Shown here piece by piece: positions 43,634 through 52,519 of a DNA stretch of 64,000 nucleotides. A program made the position numbers and the translations under genes. The notes under the pieces are model-generated. The model was not told the origin of the DNA. It saw only the letters and a list, made by a program, of their open reading frames with translations, and ran no database searches. Location of the stretch: positions 29,849 through 93,848 of the forward strand of contig JAUWAB010000009.1 in NCBI GenBank assembly GCA_030602265.1, in the 5' to 3' direction. Within the stretch, counting starts at the first letter, position 1; each line of letters opens with the position of its first letter. This DNA comes from Prolixibacteraceae bacterium (GTDB taxonomy: Bacteria > Bacteroidota > Bacteroidia > Bacteroidales > Prolixibacteraceae).

Positions 43634-44300
43634 TGACATGAATCCTGAGAAACTGCTGATCAAGGTTTGCGGCATGAAGGATGCCGGGAACCGCCGGCAA
43701 CTGGAAGAGCTTCCGGTCGACCTGTTCGGGTTTATTTTTTATCCCCCATCACCGCGCCATGCCGGGGACCTCAGCAGGACAGCGCTCCAGGAGCTGGCTG
43801 ACACATTGAAAATGAAAGCCGGTGTATTTGTCAATGAATCAACCGGGAGAATTTCAGCAATCAGCCGGTTAGCCGGACTTACGCATATACAGCTGCACGG
43901 AAATGAAACGGTGGCAGAGTGCAGGGAGTTGTCGGATATGGGACTGAGTGTGATCAAGGCGTTCCGGATAGGATATGATTTTGATTTCCACAGCACCCGC
44001 GGGTACGAAGGCCATTGCAGTTATTTCCTGTTCGACACCCAAGCAGAAGTCGCAGGCGGTTCAGGAAAAAAATTTAACTGGGAAATGCTGGAAAACTATA
44101 CTGGGGATACCCCGTTCTTCCTGAGCGGAGGAATAGGCCCCGGAGATGCAGGGTTAATCTGCCGGTTTTCCCATCCAAGGTTGGCAGGCCTCGACCTGAA
44201 CAGCGGCTTCGAGGACGCTCCCGGCCTGAAAAATCCGGAGAAACTGAAATATTTTCTGGAGCAGATCCAGCAAAATCATTCAAAATCAGAAAATCATTAA
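43626..44300 (+). CDS. trpF: Phosphoribosylanthranilate isomerase
   Basis: A 224-residue TIM barrel with KVCGMKD near the start (catalytic Cys), FIFYPPSPR, GVFVNES, IQLHGNE, and LSGGI plus GLDLNSGFE at the C-terminus. It isomerises PRA to CdRP. Start ATG 43626 lies inside the end of trpC. The 100-bp gap to trpB contains a 7-bp repeat array. Confidence 0.93.
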   Translation: MADDMNPEKLLIKVCGMKDAGNRRQLEELPVDLFGFIFYPPSPRHAGDLSRTALQELADTLKMKAGVFVNESTGRISAISRLAGLTHIQLHGNETVAECRELSDMGLSVIKAFRIGYDFDFHSTRGYEGHCSYFLFDTQAEVAGGSGKKFNWEMLENYTGDTPFFLSGGIGPGDAGLICRFSHPRLAGLDLNSGFEDAPGLKNPEKLKYFLEQIQQNHSKSENH

Positions 44301-44374
44301 ATATCGCAACTGACATGCATTCCACCTTTCAACAAGCATTTCAAAACCAGTCCAAAACACCCGGTTTATTTGTT

Positions 44375-44409
44375 GTCTGATGTCTGTTGTCTAATGTCTA
44401 ATGTCTATC
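44375..44409. repeat. Five-unit 7-bp array at the trpB start (GTCTRAT)
   Basis: The units GTCTGAT, GTCTGTT, GTCTAAT, GTCTAAT and GTCTATC run without interruption from 44375 to 44409 and across the first trpB ATG (44401). Each unit boundary also offers ATG or ATGT sequences in shifting frames. Confidence 0.85.
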
Positions 44410-45603
44410 AATCTTTATAAAATGCAATACACTGTTGACGAACGAGGATACTACGGGGAATTTGGCGGAGCCTGGATCCCCGAGATGATGTATACCAACA
44501 TAAATGAACTGAAGCACCGCTATCTGGAAATCATGGAAGAGGAGAGTTTCAGGAAAGAGTTTGACGAGCTGATGAAAGACTACGTCGGCAGGCCTTCTCC
44601 ACTCTATTATGCCAGGCGGTTAAGCGAAAAATACGGTTCGCACATCTACCTGAAGCGGGAAGACCTGAACCATACCGGGTCGCATAAGCTGAACAACACG
44701 ATCGGGCAGATCCTGCTGGCACTGAAACTGGGAAAAACCAGGATCATTGCCGAAACGGGGGCAGGCCAGCACGGTTTGGCCACCGCCACGGTCTGCGCGC
44801 TGAAAGGCCTGAAATGCGTCGTCTACATGGGGGCCCTCGATGTGAAACGACAGGATCCCAACGTCCGGAAGATGAAAATGTTAGGAGCCGAGGTAATCCC
44901 TGTCCACAGCGGGAACAAAACTCTGAAGGATGCCACCAACGAGGCCATGCGCGACTGGATCAGCCATCCGGAGGATACCCATTACATTATCGGGTCAGTT
45001 GTAGGTCCACATCCTTATCCCGATATGGTAGCCCGCTTTCAGTCGGTGATCAGTGCCGAGATGAAGAAGCAATTAGCCGAAAAAACCGGCAGCGAACTGC
45101 CAAAAAGGGTATTGGCCTGCGTTGGGGGAGGCAGCAACGCCGCCGGAGCATTCTATCATTATCTCGATCATCCTGAGGTTGAGCTGATTGGGGTGGAAGC
45201 AGCGGGCTTAGGAGTGGATACGAAAGAAACCGCGGCGACCCTTGCAGTAGGGTCTCCCGGGGTATTGCATGCCGCACGGACCATCCTGATGCAGAACCAC
45301 GACGGTCAGGTAACAGAACCCTATTCGATTTCCGCAGGCTTGGACTATCCCGGCATCGGGCCGCTGCATGCTCACCTTTTCAAAACGGGCAGGGCCAGGT
45401 ACCTGAATGCCACCGACGAGGAGACGCTCCGGGCTGTGCTGCTCCTCACCCAGCTGGAAGGCATTATCCCCGCACTCGAATCGGCCCATGCCCTGGCGGC
45501 TTTGGAGAAAATCAGCCTGCAACCCAACGAAATCTCTGTGATTTGTTTGTCTGGCAGAGGCGACAAAGACATGCAAACCTATCTGGATTATTTCGGATAT
45601 TAA
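44401..45603 (+). CDS. trpB: Tryptophan synthase beta subunit
   Basis: A 400-residue PLP enzyme. YYGEFGGAWIPEMM is near the start, the PLP lysine lies in LNHTGSHKLNNTIGQ (about residue 95), GAGQHGLATATV follows, and the GGGSNA phosphate loop is present. It condenses indole with serine. ATG 44401 is in the repeat array; ATG 44422 (MQYTVDERG) would give 393 residues and also fits the family. The true start is uncertain. The gene ends 82 bases before trpA. Confidence 0.96.
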   Translation: MSINLYKMQYTVDERGYYGEFGGAWIPEMMYTNINELKHRYLEIMEEESFRKEFDELMKDYVGRPSPLYYARRLSEKYGSHIYLKREDLNHTGSHKLNNTIGQILLALKLGKTRIIAETGAGQHGLATATVCALKGLKCVVYMGALDVKRQDPNVRKMKMLGAEVIPVHSGNKTLKDATNEAMRDWISHPEDTHYIIGSVVGPHPYPDMVARFQSVISAEMKKQLAEKTGSELPKRVLACVGGGSNAAGAFYHYLDHPEVELIGVEAAGLGVDTKETAATLAVGSPGVLHAARTILMQNHDGQVTEPYSISAGLDYPGIGPLHAHLFKTGRARYLNATDEETLRAVLLLTQLEGIIPALESAHALAALEKISLQPNEISVICLSGRGDKDMQTYLDYFGY

Positions 45604-45685
45604 CAAAACATAACCTGATTAACAGCCGGACATGAACATGACCGGAAAAGTCATGAGCTTAAAGCCGGCATTAATGGAAAACCAT

Positions 45686-46480
45686 ATGCAAAACAGAATA
45701 GATGACCTTTTCAGGGAGAAAGACAAAAATATCCTGTCGGTATATTTTACTGCCGGATACCCTAATCTTGGCGATACGGCCACCATCATCAGGCTGCTTG
45801 AAGAGAATGGCGCAGACCTGATCGAAGTGGGTATGCCCTTCTCAGATCCCACGGCCGATGGTCCGACCATCCAGGCCAGCAGCGACCAGGCCCTTAAAAA
45901 CGGCATGACACTCGAGATATTGTTTGAACAGTTGAGCGATATCCGCAGCCATGTAAAAATTCCACTCGTACTGATGGGTTATATCAACCCGGTATTACAA
46001 TACGGAGTGGAAAAATTTTGCAGGCAATGCAGCCGAACAGGCATTGACGGGATAATCCTTCCCGACCTGCCCCCGGATGAATTCAGCCTGAACTACCAGG
46101 AAGTGTTCAAGGCCAACAATCTCCACAACATTTACCTGATCACCCCGCAAACCCCCGACAGCCGCATCCTGGAAATCGACAGGCTCAGTACAGGTTTCAT
46201 CTATATGGTCTCCTCCTCATCAACAACAGGGGCAGGTAAAAAAGTCAGCGACTTCAGCCGGGAATATTTTTCCAGGGTGAAAAACCTGAAATTACAGCAT
46301 CCGCAAGTGATCGGATTTGGCATTTCAGACCGTGAAACCTTCGAAAATGCCTGCCAATATGCCCATGGGGCCATTATTGGAAGTGCCTTCGTGAAGGCCC
46401 TGCAGCAACCTGATCCGTTGGAGGTGATTATCAGCAGATTCGTTGCCGGAATAACAGGAACAGAAGACCGGGAAGGCTGA
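45686..46480 (+). CDS. trpA: Tryptophan synthase alpha subunit
   Basis: A 264-residue TIM barrel, with the catalytic Glu in GADLIEVGMPFSDPTADGPTIQ, the Asp in GIILPDLPPDE, and VSSSSTTGAG for phosphate binding. The chosen ATG 45686 aligns with the usual MNRIDxLF start and follows a GGAAA; earlier in-frame ATGs (45632, 45653, 45674) would give up to 282 residues. It produces indole for TrpB. It is the last gene of the trp operon; after it only a short palindrome (ATCCTTGCAAGGAT) is seen before the next gene. Confidence 0.94.
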   Translation: MQNRIDDLFREKDKNILSVYFTAGYPNLGDTATIIRLLEENGADLIEVGMPFSDPTADGPTIQASSDQALKNGMTLEILFEQLSDIRSHVKIPLVLMGYINPVLQYGVEKFCRQCSRTGIDGIILPDLPPDEFSLNYQEVFKANNLHNIYLITPQTPDSRILEIDRLSTGFIYMVSSSSTTGAGKKVSDFSREYFSRVKNLKLQHPQVIGFGISDRETFENACQYAHGAIIGSAFVKALQQPDPLEVIISRFVAGITGTEDREG

Positions 46481-46581
46481 ACAAACCGTTGAACTTTTCC
46501 AAATAAGCCCGCCATCCTTGCAAGGATTAAAAAGAGTTCCTATTTTTATGATCTTCAAAAGATAATCTTAACTGAAATCAT

Positions 46582-47742
46582 ATGAATCGGAAACTTAGAA
46601 TGGGAATGGTAGGCGGAGGAAAAGATGCGTTTATTGGCGCAGTACACCGCCTTGCCGCTTTTATGGACGGCCAGATTGAACTGGTTTGTGGAGTGTTTAG
46701 TATTAATCCCGAAATTTCTGCGGAATCGGGTCGTGAGTATTTCGTGCCCGAAAGCCGGGTTTACGCGAATTATCAGGAAATGTACGAAAAAGAGGCACAG
46801 CTTCCGGAAGGGGAAAGGATGGACTTTGTCACCATCGTCACCCCCAATTTTGTCCATTTCGATCCGGCCATGATGGCCCTCGAAAACGGATTCCACGTGG
46901 TGATTGACAAACCGATCACATTCACGCTGGAAGAAGCCAGACAGCTCAAAAAGAAGGTAGAAGAAACCGGACTGCTGCTTGCGCTGACCCACACTTACTC
47001 AGGCTATCCGGCGGTAAAACATGCACGCAAAATGGTTGCCGACGGTGCTTTTGGCAAAATCCGCAAAGTCTTTGTGGAGTATCCGCAGGGATGGCTTTCG
47101 CAGAAAGTGGAAGACTCCGGAAATGCGCAGGCATCCTGGCGTACCGACCCGAAACGCTCGGGTAAGGCAGGCTGCATGGGTGATATTGGCACCCATGCCC
47201 ATCATCTGGCTGAATACATCACCGGCCTTAAAACTACCGAGATCTGTGCAGATCTCAACATTTTTGTCCCCAACCGGCTGTTGGACGACGACGGAGCCGC
47301 CCTGCTCAAGTTTGAAAACGGGGCCAGAGGTGTGCTGATGGCTACCCAGATCGCCGCTGGTGAAGAAAACGCTATCCGGATAAGGGTTTACGGTGAAAAA
47401 GGTGGCCTTGAATGGTTCCAGCATGAACCCAACAGTCTGATAGTAAAATGGATTGACCAGCCCACCCAGATCTTCAGGACCGGTACGGGCTGGATGAATG
47501 AAGCCGCAGTGGCCAACACCAGGACTCCGGGCGGGCATCCGGAAGGCTATCTGGAAGCATTTGCCAACATCTACCGCAACTTTGCCTGGACCCTGATGGC
47601 CAGATTGGATGGCCGGGAACCCAAACCCGAATGGCTTGACTTCCCTGGAGTGGAAGACGGGGTAAGGGGTATGCAGTTTATAGACCTGGTTGTGGAATCG
47701 GGATACAACGATACCCAAAAATGGTATAAATGGCCTGAATAA
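46582..47742 (+). CDS. Gfo/Idh/MocA-family oxidoreductase
   Basis: A 386-residue protein. The N-terminal NAD-binding motif is MVGGGKDAFIGAVH, and the family's EKP signature appears as DKPIT (near residue 112). The C-terminal part carries the GCMGDIGTHAHHLAEYITG block with the catalytic His. It resembles sugar or inositol dehydrogenases acting on a carbon next to a carbonyl. There is no signal peptide. It leads a same-strand cluster with an isomerase, a second Gfo/Idh protein and an aldo/keto reductase. Its substrate is not evident. Confidence 0.85.
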   Translation: MNRKLRMGMVGGGKDAFIGAVHRLAAFMDGQIELVCGVFSINPEISAESGREYFVPESRVYANYQEMYEKEAQLPEGERMDFVTIVTPNFVHFDPAMMALENGFHVVIDKPITFTLEEARQLKKKVEETGLLLALTHTYSGYPAVKHARKMVADGAFGKIRKVFVEYPQGWLSQKVEDSGNAQASWRTDPKRSGKAGCMGDIGTHAHHLAEYITGLKTTEICADLNIFVPNRLLDDDGAALLKFENGARGVLMATQIAAGEENAIRIRVYGEKGGLEWFQHEPNSLIVKWIDQPTQIFRTGTGWMNEAAVANTRTPGGHPEGYLEAFANIYRNFAWTLMARLDGREPKPEWLDFPGVEDGVRGMQFIDLVVESGYNDTQKWYKWPE

Positions 47743-47755
47743 ATTCTCTGGCCCC

Positions 47756-47801
47756 GGAATTTCAGCGGATAACCTTTTACCGGAATTATCCGCTGAATTC
47801 C
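47756..47801. other. Long stem-loop between two sugar-pathway genes
   Basis: GGAATT-T-CAGCGGATAA (47756-47772) pairs with TTATCCGCTGAATTCC (47786-47801), 16 pairs with one bulged T. There is no T-run after it, so it may stabilise mRNA or terminate weakly. Confidence 0.6.
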
Positions 47802-47868
47802 TGTTCAGACCCGGAGATCAGGTCAGTTTTCAGCAAAAAATAACACTTTTCAAATAAACCAGATTATT

Positions 47869-48864
47869 ATGGCAAGACCAGTAACCATATTCACCGGACA
47901 ATGGGCCGATCTGCCCATTGAAACCATGTGTAAAAAAGCCAAGGAGTTCGGATACGACGGATTGGAACTCTGCACGTGGGGAGACCACATGGAGATCGAC
48001 AAAGCAGACCAGGCATACTGCGACCAGCGGAAAGCCCTGTTAGACCAATACGGCCTGAAACTGTTCACCATCTCAACCCACCTGGTCGGACAATGTGTTT
48101 CCGACAACATCGACGAAAGACATAAAAGCATTTTACCTCCTTACATATGGGGTGACGGAGATCCAGAAGGGGTGAGGCAAAGGGCTGCACAGGAAGTGAT
48201 CAAAACCGCCGAAGCTGCCAAAAGGCTCGGAATAAACACCGTGGCTGGCTTCACCGGCAGTCCGATATGGCACTTGCTCTACTCCTTCCCTCCTGTTCCT
48301 CCGGAAATGATCCGTAAAGGTTATGAAGATTTTGCCAAACGCTGGATTCCTATTTTGGATGAATTCCAGAAGCTGGGCGTAAGGTTCGCGCTTGAAGTGC
48401 ATCCCACTGAAATCGCATTTGATATCCACTCGGCCCATATGACCCTGAAAGCATTGAATTACCACCCGGCATTCGGATTCAACTATGACCCGAGCCATTT
48501 CGGCTATCAGGGAGTGGACTATGTCAGGTTTATCTACGAATTCAGTGACCGCATCTTCCATGTGCACATGAAGGACGTCTACTGGAATGATGCTCCCGGT
48601 GCAGTAGGTGTTTTCGGCGGACATATGGAATTCGGCGACAACCGCAGGTACTGGAATTTCAGGAGCCTCGGACGAGGGAAGATCGACTTCGAGAACATCA
48701 TACGTGCCCTCAATGATATCGGCTACAAAGGGCCTCTTTCCGTAGAATGGGAAGACAGTGGCATGAACCGCGAAGCCGGTGCCGCCGAGGCCTGTGAATT
48801 TGTGAGGTATTCCGACTTTGAGCCATCGGATGTGGCCTTTGACGATGCCATGCAAAGAGACTAA
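47869..48864 (+). CDS. Sugar phosphate isomerase/epimerase-family TIM-barrel protein
   Basis: A 331-residue protein of the xylose-isomerase-like AP endonuclease 2 fold. The metal-binding Glu, His and Asp residues occur in [36 protein letters not shown] and LSVEWED. Such proteins isomerise or epimerise sugars or inositols (for example IolE/IolI-like). It starts 126 bases after the first Gfo/Idh gene. Confidence 0.85.
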   Translation: MARPVTIFTGQWADLPIETMCKKAKEFGYDGLELCTWGDHMEIDKADQAYCDQRKALLDQYGLKLFTISTHLVGQCVSDNIDERHKSILPPYIWGDGDPEGVRQRAAQEVIKTAEAAKRLGINTVAGFTGSPIWHLLYSFPPVPPEMIRKGYEDFAKRWIPILDEFQKLGVRFALEVHPTEIAFDIHSAHMTLKALNYHPAFGFNYDPSHFGYQGVDYVRFIYEFSDRIFHVHMKDVYWNDAPGAVGVFGGHMEFGDNRRYWNFRSLGRGKIDFENIIRALNDIGYKGPLSVEWEDSGMNREAGAAEACEFVRYSDFEPSDVAFDDAMQRD

Positions 48865-48872
48865 ACCCTGGG

Positions 48873-48900
48873 ATTGATTATTGATAATTGATTATTGATG
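48873..48900. repeat. Four-unit 7-bp array (ATTGATT)
   Basis: Four ATTGATT-type units (ATTGATT, ATTGATA, ATTGATT, ATTGATG) lie just after the isomerase stop. Confidence 0.7.
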
Positions 48901-48953
48901 ATCTATGAAGGGTAATGCCTGATTCTGACTGAAAGGTCGATGAGGCTTAAATA

Positions 48954-48980
48954 ATAAATCATAAATCATAAATCATAACT
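48954..48980. repeat. Three-unit 7-bp array before a start codon (ATAAATC)
   Basis: Three perfect ATAAATC units (48954-48974) and a partial fourth end three bases before the ATG at 48984. Confidence 0.75.
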
Positions 48981-48983
48981 TAA

Positions 48984-50303
48984 ATGGCTGATCGTAGAAA
49001 CTTTATCAAACAAACCGCCATTCTGGCCGCTGGCACAGGACTGACTGCCGGAATACCGCATAAGGTATATTCAGGAATTCTGGGAGCGAATGAAAAACTG
49101 AAATGCGGGCTCATAGGGGCCAAGGGTATGGGCATGTCCAACCTGAGGGCATTCTTAGGCCAACCCAACACGGAATGTGTTGCCATCTGTGATGTTGACC
49201 AGAATGTACTGAACGAAAGGATTGCCGATACCGAAAAACTGCAGGGCAGAAAACCTGCAGGCTACACCGATTTCCGCAAGATGCTTGAAAACAAGGATAT
49301 TGACGTTGTCATCATCGGTACACCCGACCACTGGCACTGTATACCTTTTGTAAATGCCGCCCAGTTGGGAAAGGATATCTATTGTGAAAAACCTTTGGCC
49401 AATTCCATCGAAGAGTGTAATATCATGGAACGTGCTGCCAAAAGGTATAATGTAGTTACCCAGGTCGGACAGTGGCAACGAAGCGATCCGCATTGGATGG
49501 ATGCCGTAAAATTTGTCCATTCAGGACAGCTGGGTAAGGTTCGGACAGTCAGGACCTGGTCATACCAGGGCTGGATGTCGTCGGTACCGGTGAAGCCCGA
49601 TGGACCGGTACCTGCAGGAGTGGATTACGATTTCTGGCTGGGACCGGCACCCAAAAGACCCTTCAACCCCAACCGCTTCCACTTCACCTTTAGGTGGTAC
49701 TGGGATTATGCCGGTGGCATGATGACCGACTGGGGCGTACATATCATCGATTATGCGCTGTTTGGCATGAATGCCAAAGGACCCAAATCCGTTATGTCGA
49801 TGGGTGGAAAATTTGCCTATCCTGAGGATGCATGTGAAACTCCCGATACCCAGCAGGCATTATATGAATTTGACGGATATACCGTGCTTTGGGACCATGG
49901 CATCGGCATTGACGGCGGACATTTCGGGCGTACCCACGGGGTAGCGTTTGTAGGCAACCTGGGAACTCTGGTGGTCGACCGCGGTGGATGGGAAGTAATA
50001 CCCGAATTCAAAAACCGCAAACCGGAAATGGAAAGGGTGGAACTTCAAAAATCGACAGGCAAAGGCCTTGAACTCCATATGGAAAACTTTATCGCCTGTG
50101 TGAAAGACCGCAGTCTGACGCCAAATGCAAGCATTGCGATCGGCGCCAATACAGCCAAAGTCTGCCATCTGGGCAATATTGCCTTCAAAACCGGAAGGCG
50201 TTTATACTGGGACAATGACAAGAGCAGCTTTATCGACGACAAGGAGGCCAACGCGTATCTGACACCGGTTTACCGCAAACCATGGGAACTTCCTAAGGTT
50301 TAA
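48984..50303 (+). CDS. Tat-exported Gfo/Idh/MocA-family oxidoreductase
   Basis: A 439-residue protein whose N-terminus is a Tat signal: ADRRNFIKQTAILAAGTGLTAG, with the twin-arginine RRNFIK and a moderate hydrophobic stretch. The NAD-binding part follows (GLIGAKGMGMSN), with EKPLAN (near residue 136) and the DWGVHIIDYALFGMNA block. Export of a pre-folded NAD(P)-protein is typical for this subfamily in Bacteroidota. It ends at a strong terminator, so the aldo/keto reductase is probably a separate unit. Confidence 0.88.
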   Translation: MADRRNFIKQTAILAAGTGLTAGIPHKVYSGILGANEKLKCGLIGAKGMGMSNLRAFLGQPNTECVAICDVDQNVLNERIADTEKLQGRKPAGYTDFRKMLENKDIDVVIIGTPDHWHCIPFVNAAQLGKDIYCEKPLANSIEECNIMERAAKRYNVVTQVGQWQRSDPHWMDAVKFVHSGQLGKVRTVRTWSYQGWMSSVPVKPDGPVPAGVDYDFWLGPAPKRPFNPNRFHFTFRWYWDYAGGMMTDWGVHIIDYALFGMNAKGPKSVMSMGGKFAYPEDACETPDTQQALYEFDGYTVLWDHGIGIDGGHFGRTHGVAFVGNLGTLVVDRGGWEVIPEFKNRKPEMERVELQKSTGKGLELHMENFIACVKDRSLTPNASIAIGANTAKVCHLGNIAFKTGRRLYWDNDKSSFIDDKEANAYLTPVYRKPWELPKV

Positions 50304-50326
50304 GTCCGGAACAATGGACACATCCG

Positions 50327-50366
50327 AAAGTTGCCGGCCTGTGTATACCGTCCGGCAACTTTTTTA
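50327..50366 (+). terminator. Terminator after the Tat Gfo/Idh gene
   Basis: An 11-bp stem (50327-50337 with 50352-50362) with a run of T at its 3' side. Confidence 0.85.
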
Positions 50367-50432
50367 TATGAAATACAACGGGGTGTAAGCCTGCGATTTA
50401 CATTACAGATTAACTATTATTACTGGATAAAC

Positions 50433-51416
50433 ATGTATCAGGCAAGTGAAAAACGATATGATTGGATGCAGTACAACCGTACCGGCAAATGGGGTTTGAA
50501 GCTTCCGGCGGTATCCCTTGGGTTGTGGCACAATTTCGGGGGTGTCGACGTGTTTGAGAATGGTCGTGCCATGTTGCGGCGTGCCTTCGATATGGGAATT
50601 ACCCATTTCGACCTGGCCAACAACTATGGTCCGCCACCCGGTTCGGCCGAGGAGAATTTCGGGAAGTACATGCAGCAGGATTTCCGACCTTACCGGGATG
50701 AGCTGATCATTTCGACAAAGGCCGGTTATCTGATGTGGCCAGGCCCTTACGGGGAATGGGGAAGCAGAAAATACCTCATTTCCAGCCTTGACCAGAGTCT
50801 GAAGAGAATGGGACTGGAATATGTGGACATTTTTTATTCACACCGTCCCGATCCGGACACCCCCCTGGAGGAGACCATGATGGCCCTCGACCAGGCGGTC
50901 CGTTCCGGCAAGGCTTTATACGCAGGTATTTCCAACTATCCGGCGGATATGACCCGTGAGGCCTCCAAAATCCTGAAACTGTTAGGGACGCCTTGCCTAA
51001 TCCATCAGCCCAAATATTCCATGTTTGAGCGTTGGATAGAAGACGGACTGCTGGATGTATTAGAAGAGGAAGGTATTGGATGTATACCCTTCTCGCCGCT
51101 GGCCCAGGGTTTGCTGACCGACCGGTACCTGAACGGCATCCCCGAAGGCTCAAGAGCGTCAAAATCCTGGGGTTTCCTGAAACCGGAACAGGTTGGCCCG
51201 GCGATTGAGAAAGTCAGGAAACTGAATGAAATAGCCGTTTCCAGGGGACAAAGCCTGGCTCAGATGGCGCTGGCCTGGGTCCTGAAAGACCACAGGATAA
51301 CCTCGGTGCTTATAGGGGCCAGTTCTGTCAGGCAACTGGAAGACAATGTGGCGGCCCTGGAAAAACTGGCATTTTCAGACGAAGAACTTGAAATGATCCG
51401 GAACATCCTTGAGTGA
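50433..51416 (+). CDS. Aldo/keto reductase (YghZ-like)
   Basis: A 327-residue TIM barrel from ATG 50433; a 361-residue upstream extension would run through the terminator and was discarded. The catalytic tetrad is visible: Asp-Tyr in HFDLANNYGPPPG, Lys in ISTKAGY, His in FYSHRPDP. The N-terminal RYDWMQYNRTGKWGLKLPAVSLGLWHNFG closely fits the L-glyceraldehyde-3-phosphate reductase (YghZ/AKR14) type. It reduces aldehydes with NADPH. It completes the carbohydrate cluster. Confidence 0.88.
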   Translation: MYQASEKRYDWMQYNRTGKWGLKLPAVSLGLWHNFGGVDVFENGRAMLRRAFDMGITHFDLANNYGPPPGSAEENFGKYMQQDFRPYRDELIISTKAGYLMWPGPYGEWGSRKYLISSLDQSLKRMGLEYVDIFYSHRPDPDTPLEETMMALDQAVRSGKALYAGISNYPADMTREASKILKLLGTPCLIHQPKYSMFERWIEDGLLDVLEEEGIGCIPFSPLAQGLLTDRYLNGIPEGSRASKSWGFLKPEQVGPAIEKVRKLNEIAVSRGQSLAQMALAWVLKDHRITSVLIGASSVRQLEDNVAALEKLAFSDEELEMIRNILE

Positions 51417-51431
51417 AACTAAGTAAATCAC

Positions 51432-51470
51432 AAAAAAAAACCGGTGGTTGTTGCAGCCACCGGTTTTTTT
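51432..51470. terminator. Bidirectional terminator between the AKR and OMP genes
   Basis: CCGGTGG (51441-51447) pairs with CCACCGG (51457-51463), extended by two inner pairs and by A/T runs on both sides, so T-runs follow in both directions. It serves the convergent AKR (+) and the outer-membrane gene (-). Confidence 0.85.
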
Positions 51471-51480
51471 AATTCCGTTA

Positions 51481-52470
51481 TTACCTCGCCCGTTTAATCT
51501 CATAGAACGGCAGGTAAGGATGCTGTCGGCCACTTTTTCCGCCTCCCTTTCCGCCACCGCCGGAGGTATTGATAATATTGAAGTTCTCTCCAATCGTGTA
51601 GCATAACCCAAAACTGATCCTGCCGACATTACCCATGGTATTGAAACGCTTTAAGAGTCCGCCGGTCTCCAGATAATCGACATTTGGCCTGCCATCCAGA
51701 ATATCAGAGTTTATCATCGAGTAGGTATAATCCGCATAGAAACTGATTTTTCCGTTTATGGGCACTTCAAATCCGGCGCCACCCCCCAGATTGAGCGCAG
51801 CAAACCGTCCTTCTGGTGAAGTATTGGTTCCCCGGGAATACAAGATTGGTGCTCCGAAATCCAGATTGTCAGGATTCTGAATGTTACCATTTACGGTAAT
51901 AATGATCTGGTCATTAGGCCAGTCAGATGCATTTTTCAGGCTAAGTTCCGAGGCCACAAATGATACTCCGGCATGTGCCTTTATGAAGGGGCGGAACATG
52001 CCTTCGGAAGACAGATAAAACCTGAAATTGGCTAATGTATTGATCAGCGAGGTAGTATAGGCCAGAGGGAAATAGATTTCATTAATGGGAACATCGACTT
52101 CCTGGTCAATTACACGAACACTTAACTGGTTATAGTCTGTATAATAAAAATTGTACAACGGGGGTACATTGTTGTATCCACTAAAACCCGATGAGCTGAT
52201 TTCGAATCCCACCCAGGCTTTTTCGCTCAGGGAGAGCATAACTTCTGCACCAAGGCCTAATTTACCCTGATGGGTAAATCCGGTATAGTTTATATTGGTA
52301 TCCAATGAATTAGTAATCATAGGATACTGGACCTCCTCACCCCTGGGTTCTCCCAGGAACCGGGCTGAATTTCCAAACAGACGGATTTTTATGGTATTCT
52401 GTGCATCCAATGCAGTGGGTAAAACAAACAGAACTGCCAAAAATGTGCTGGTTATTAGTATTTTTCTCAT
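51481..52470 (-). CDS. Outer-membrane beta-barrel protein, unknown role
   Basis: A 329-residue protein from ATG 52470; a frame to 52680 exists but would overlap trhP and lacks a sensible start. It opens with a signal peptide (RKILITSTFLAVLFVLP...ALDAQN) and continues with alternating amphipathic strands typical of a porin-like or OmpA-type barrel, e.g. ISFYADYTYSMINS. The C-terminus is Gly-Lys-rich (SGGGGKGGGKSGRQ) with no sorting signal. The family is not recognised. Confidence 0.6.
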   Translation of the reverse strand: MRKILITSTFLAVLFVLPTALDAQNTIKIRLFGNSARFLGEPRGEEVQYPMITNSLDTNINYTGFTHQGKLGLGAEVMLSLSEKAWVGFEISSSGFSGYNNVPPLYNFYYTDYNQLSVRVIDQEVDVPINEIYFPLAYTTSLINTLANFRFYLSSEGMFRPFIKAHAGVSFVASELSLKNASDWPNDQIIITVNGNIQNPDNLDFGAPILYSRGTNTSPEGRFAALNLGGGAGFEVPINGKISFYADYTYSMINSDILDGRPNVDYLETGGLLKRFNTMGNVGRISFGLCYTIGENFNIINTSGGGGKGGGKSGRQHPYLPFYEIKRAR

Positions 52471-52519
52471 GATGATTCGTTTGATAAGCGACTTAATCAG
52501 ACCGAAAAGTAAGAAATTT

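Noticed and set aside
46999..47718. 239-residue minus frame opposite the first Gfo/Idh gene
   Set aside because: Fully inside a well-supported gene; shadow.
50331..50432. Upstream extension of the aldo/keto reductase frame
   Set aside because: It crosses the terminator 50327-50366 and adds residues not typical of the family.
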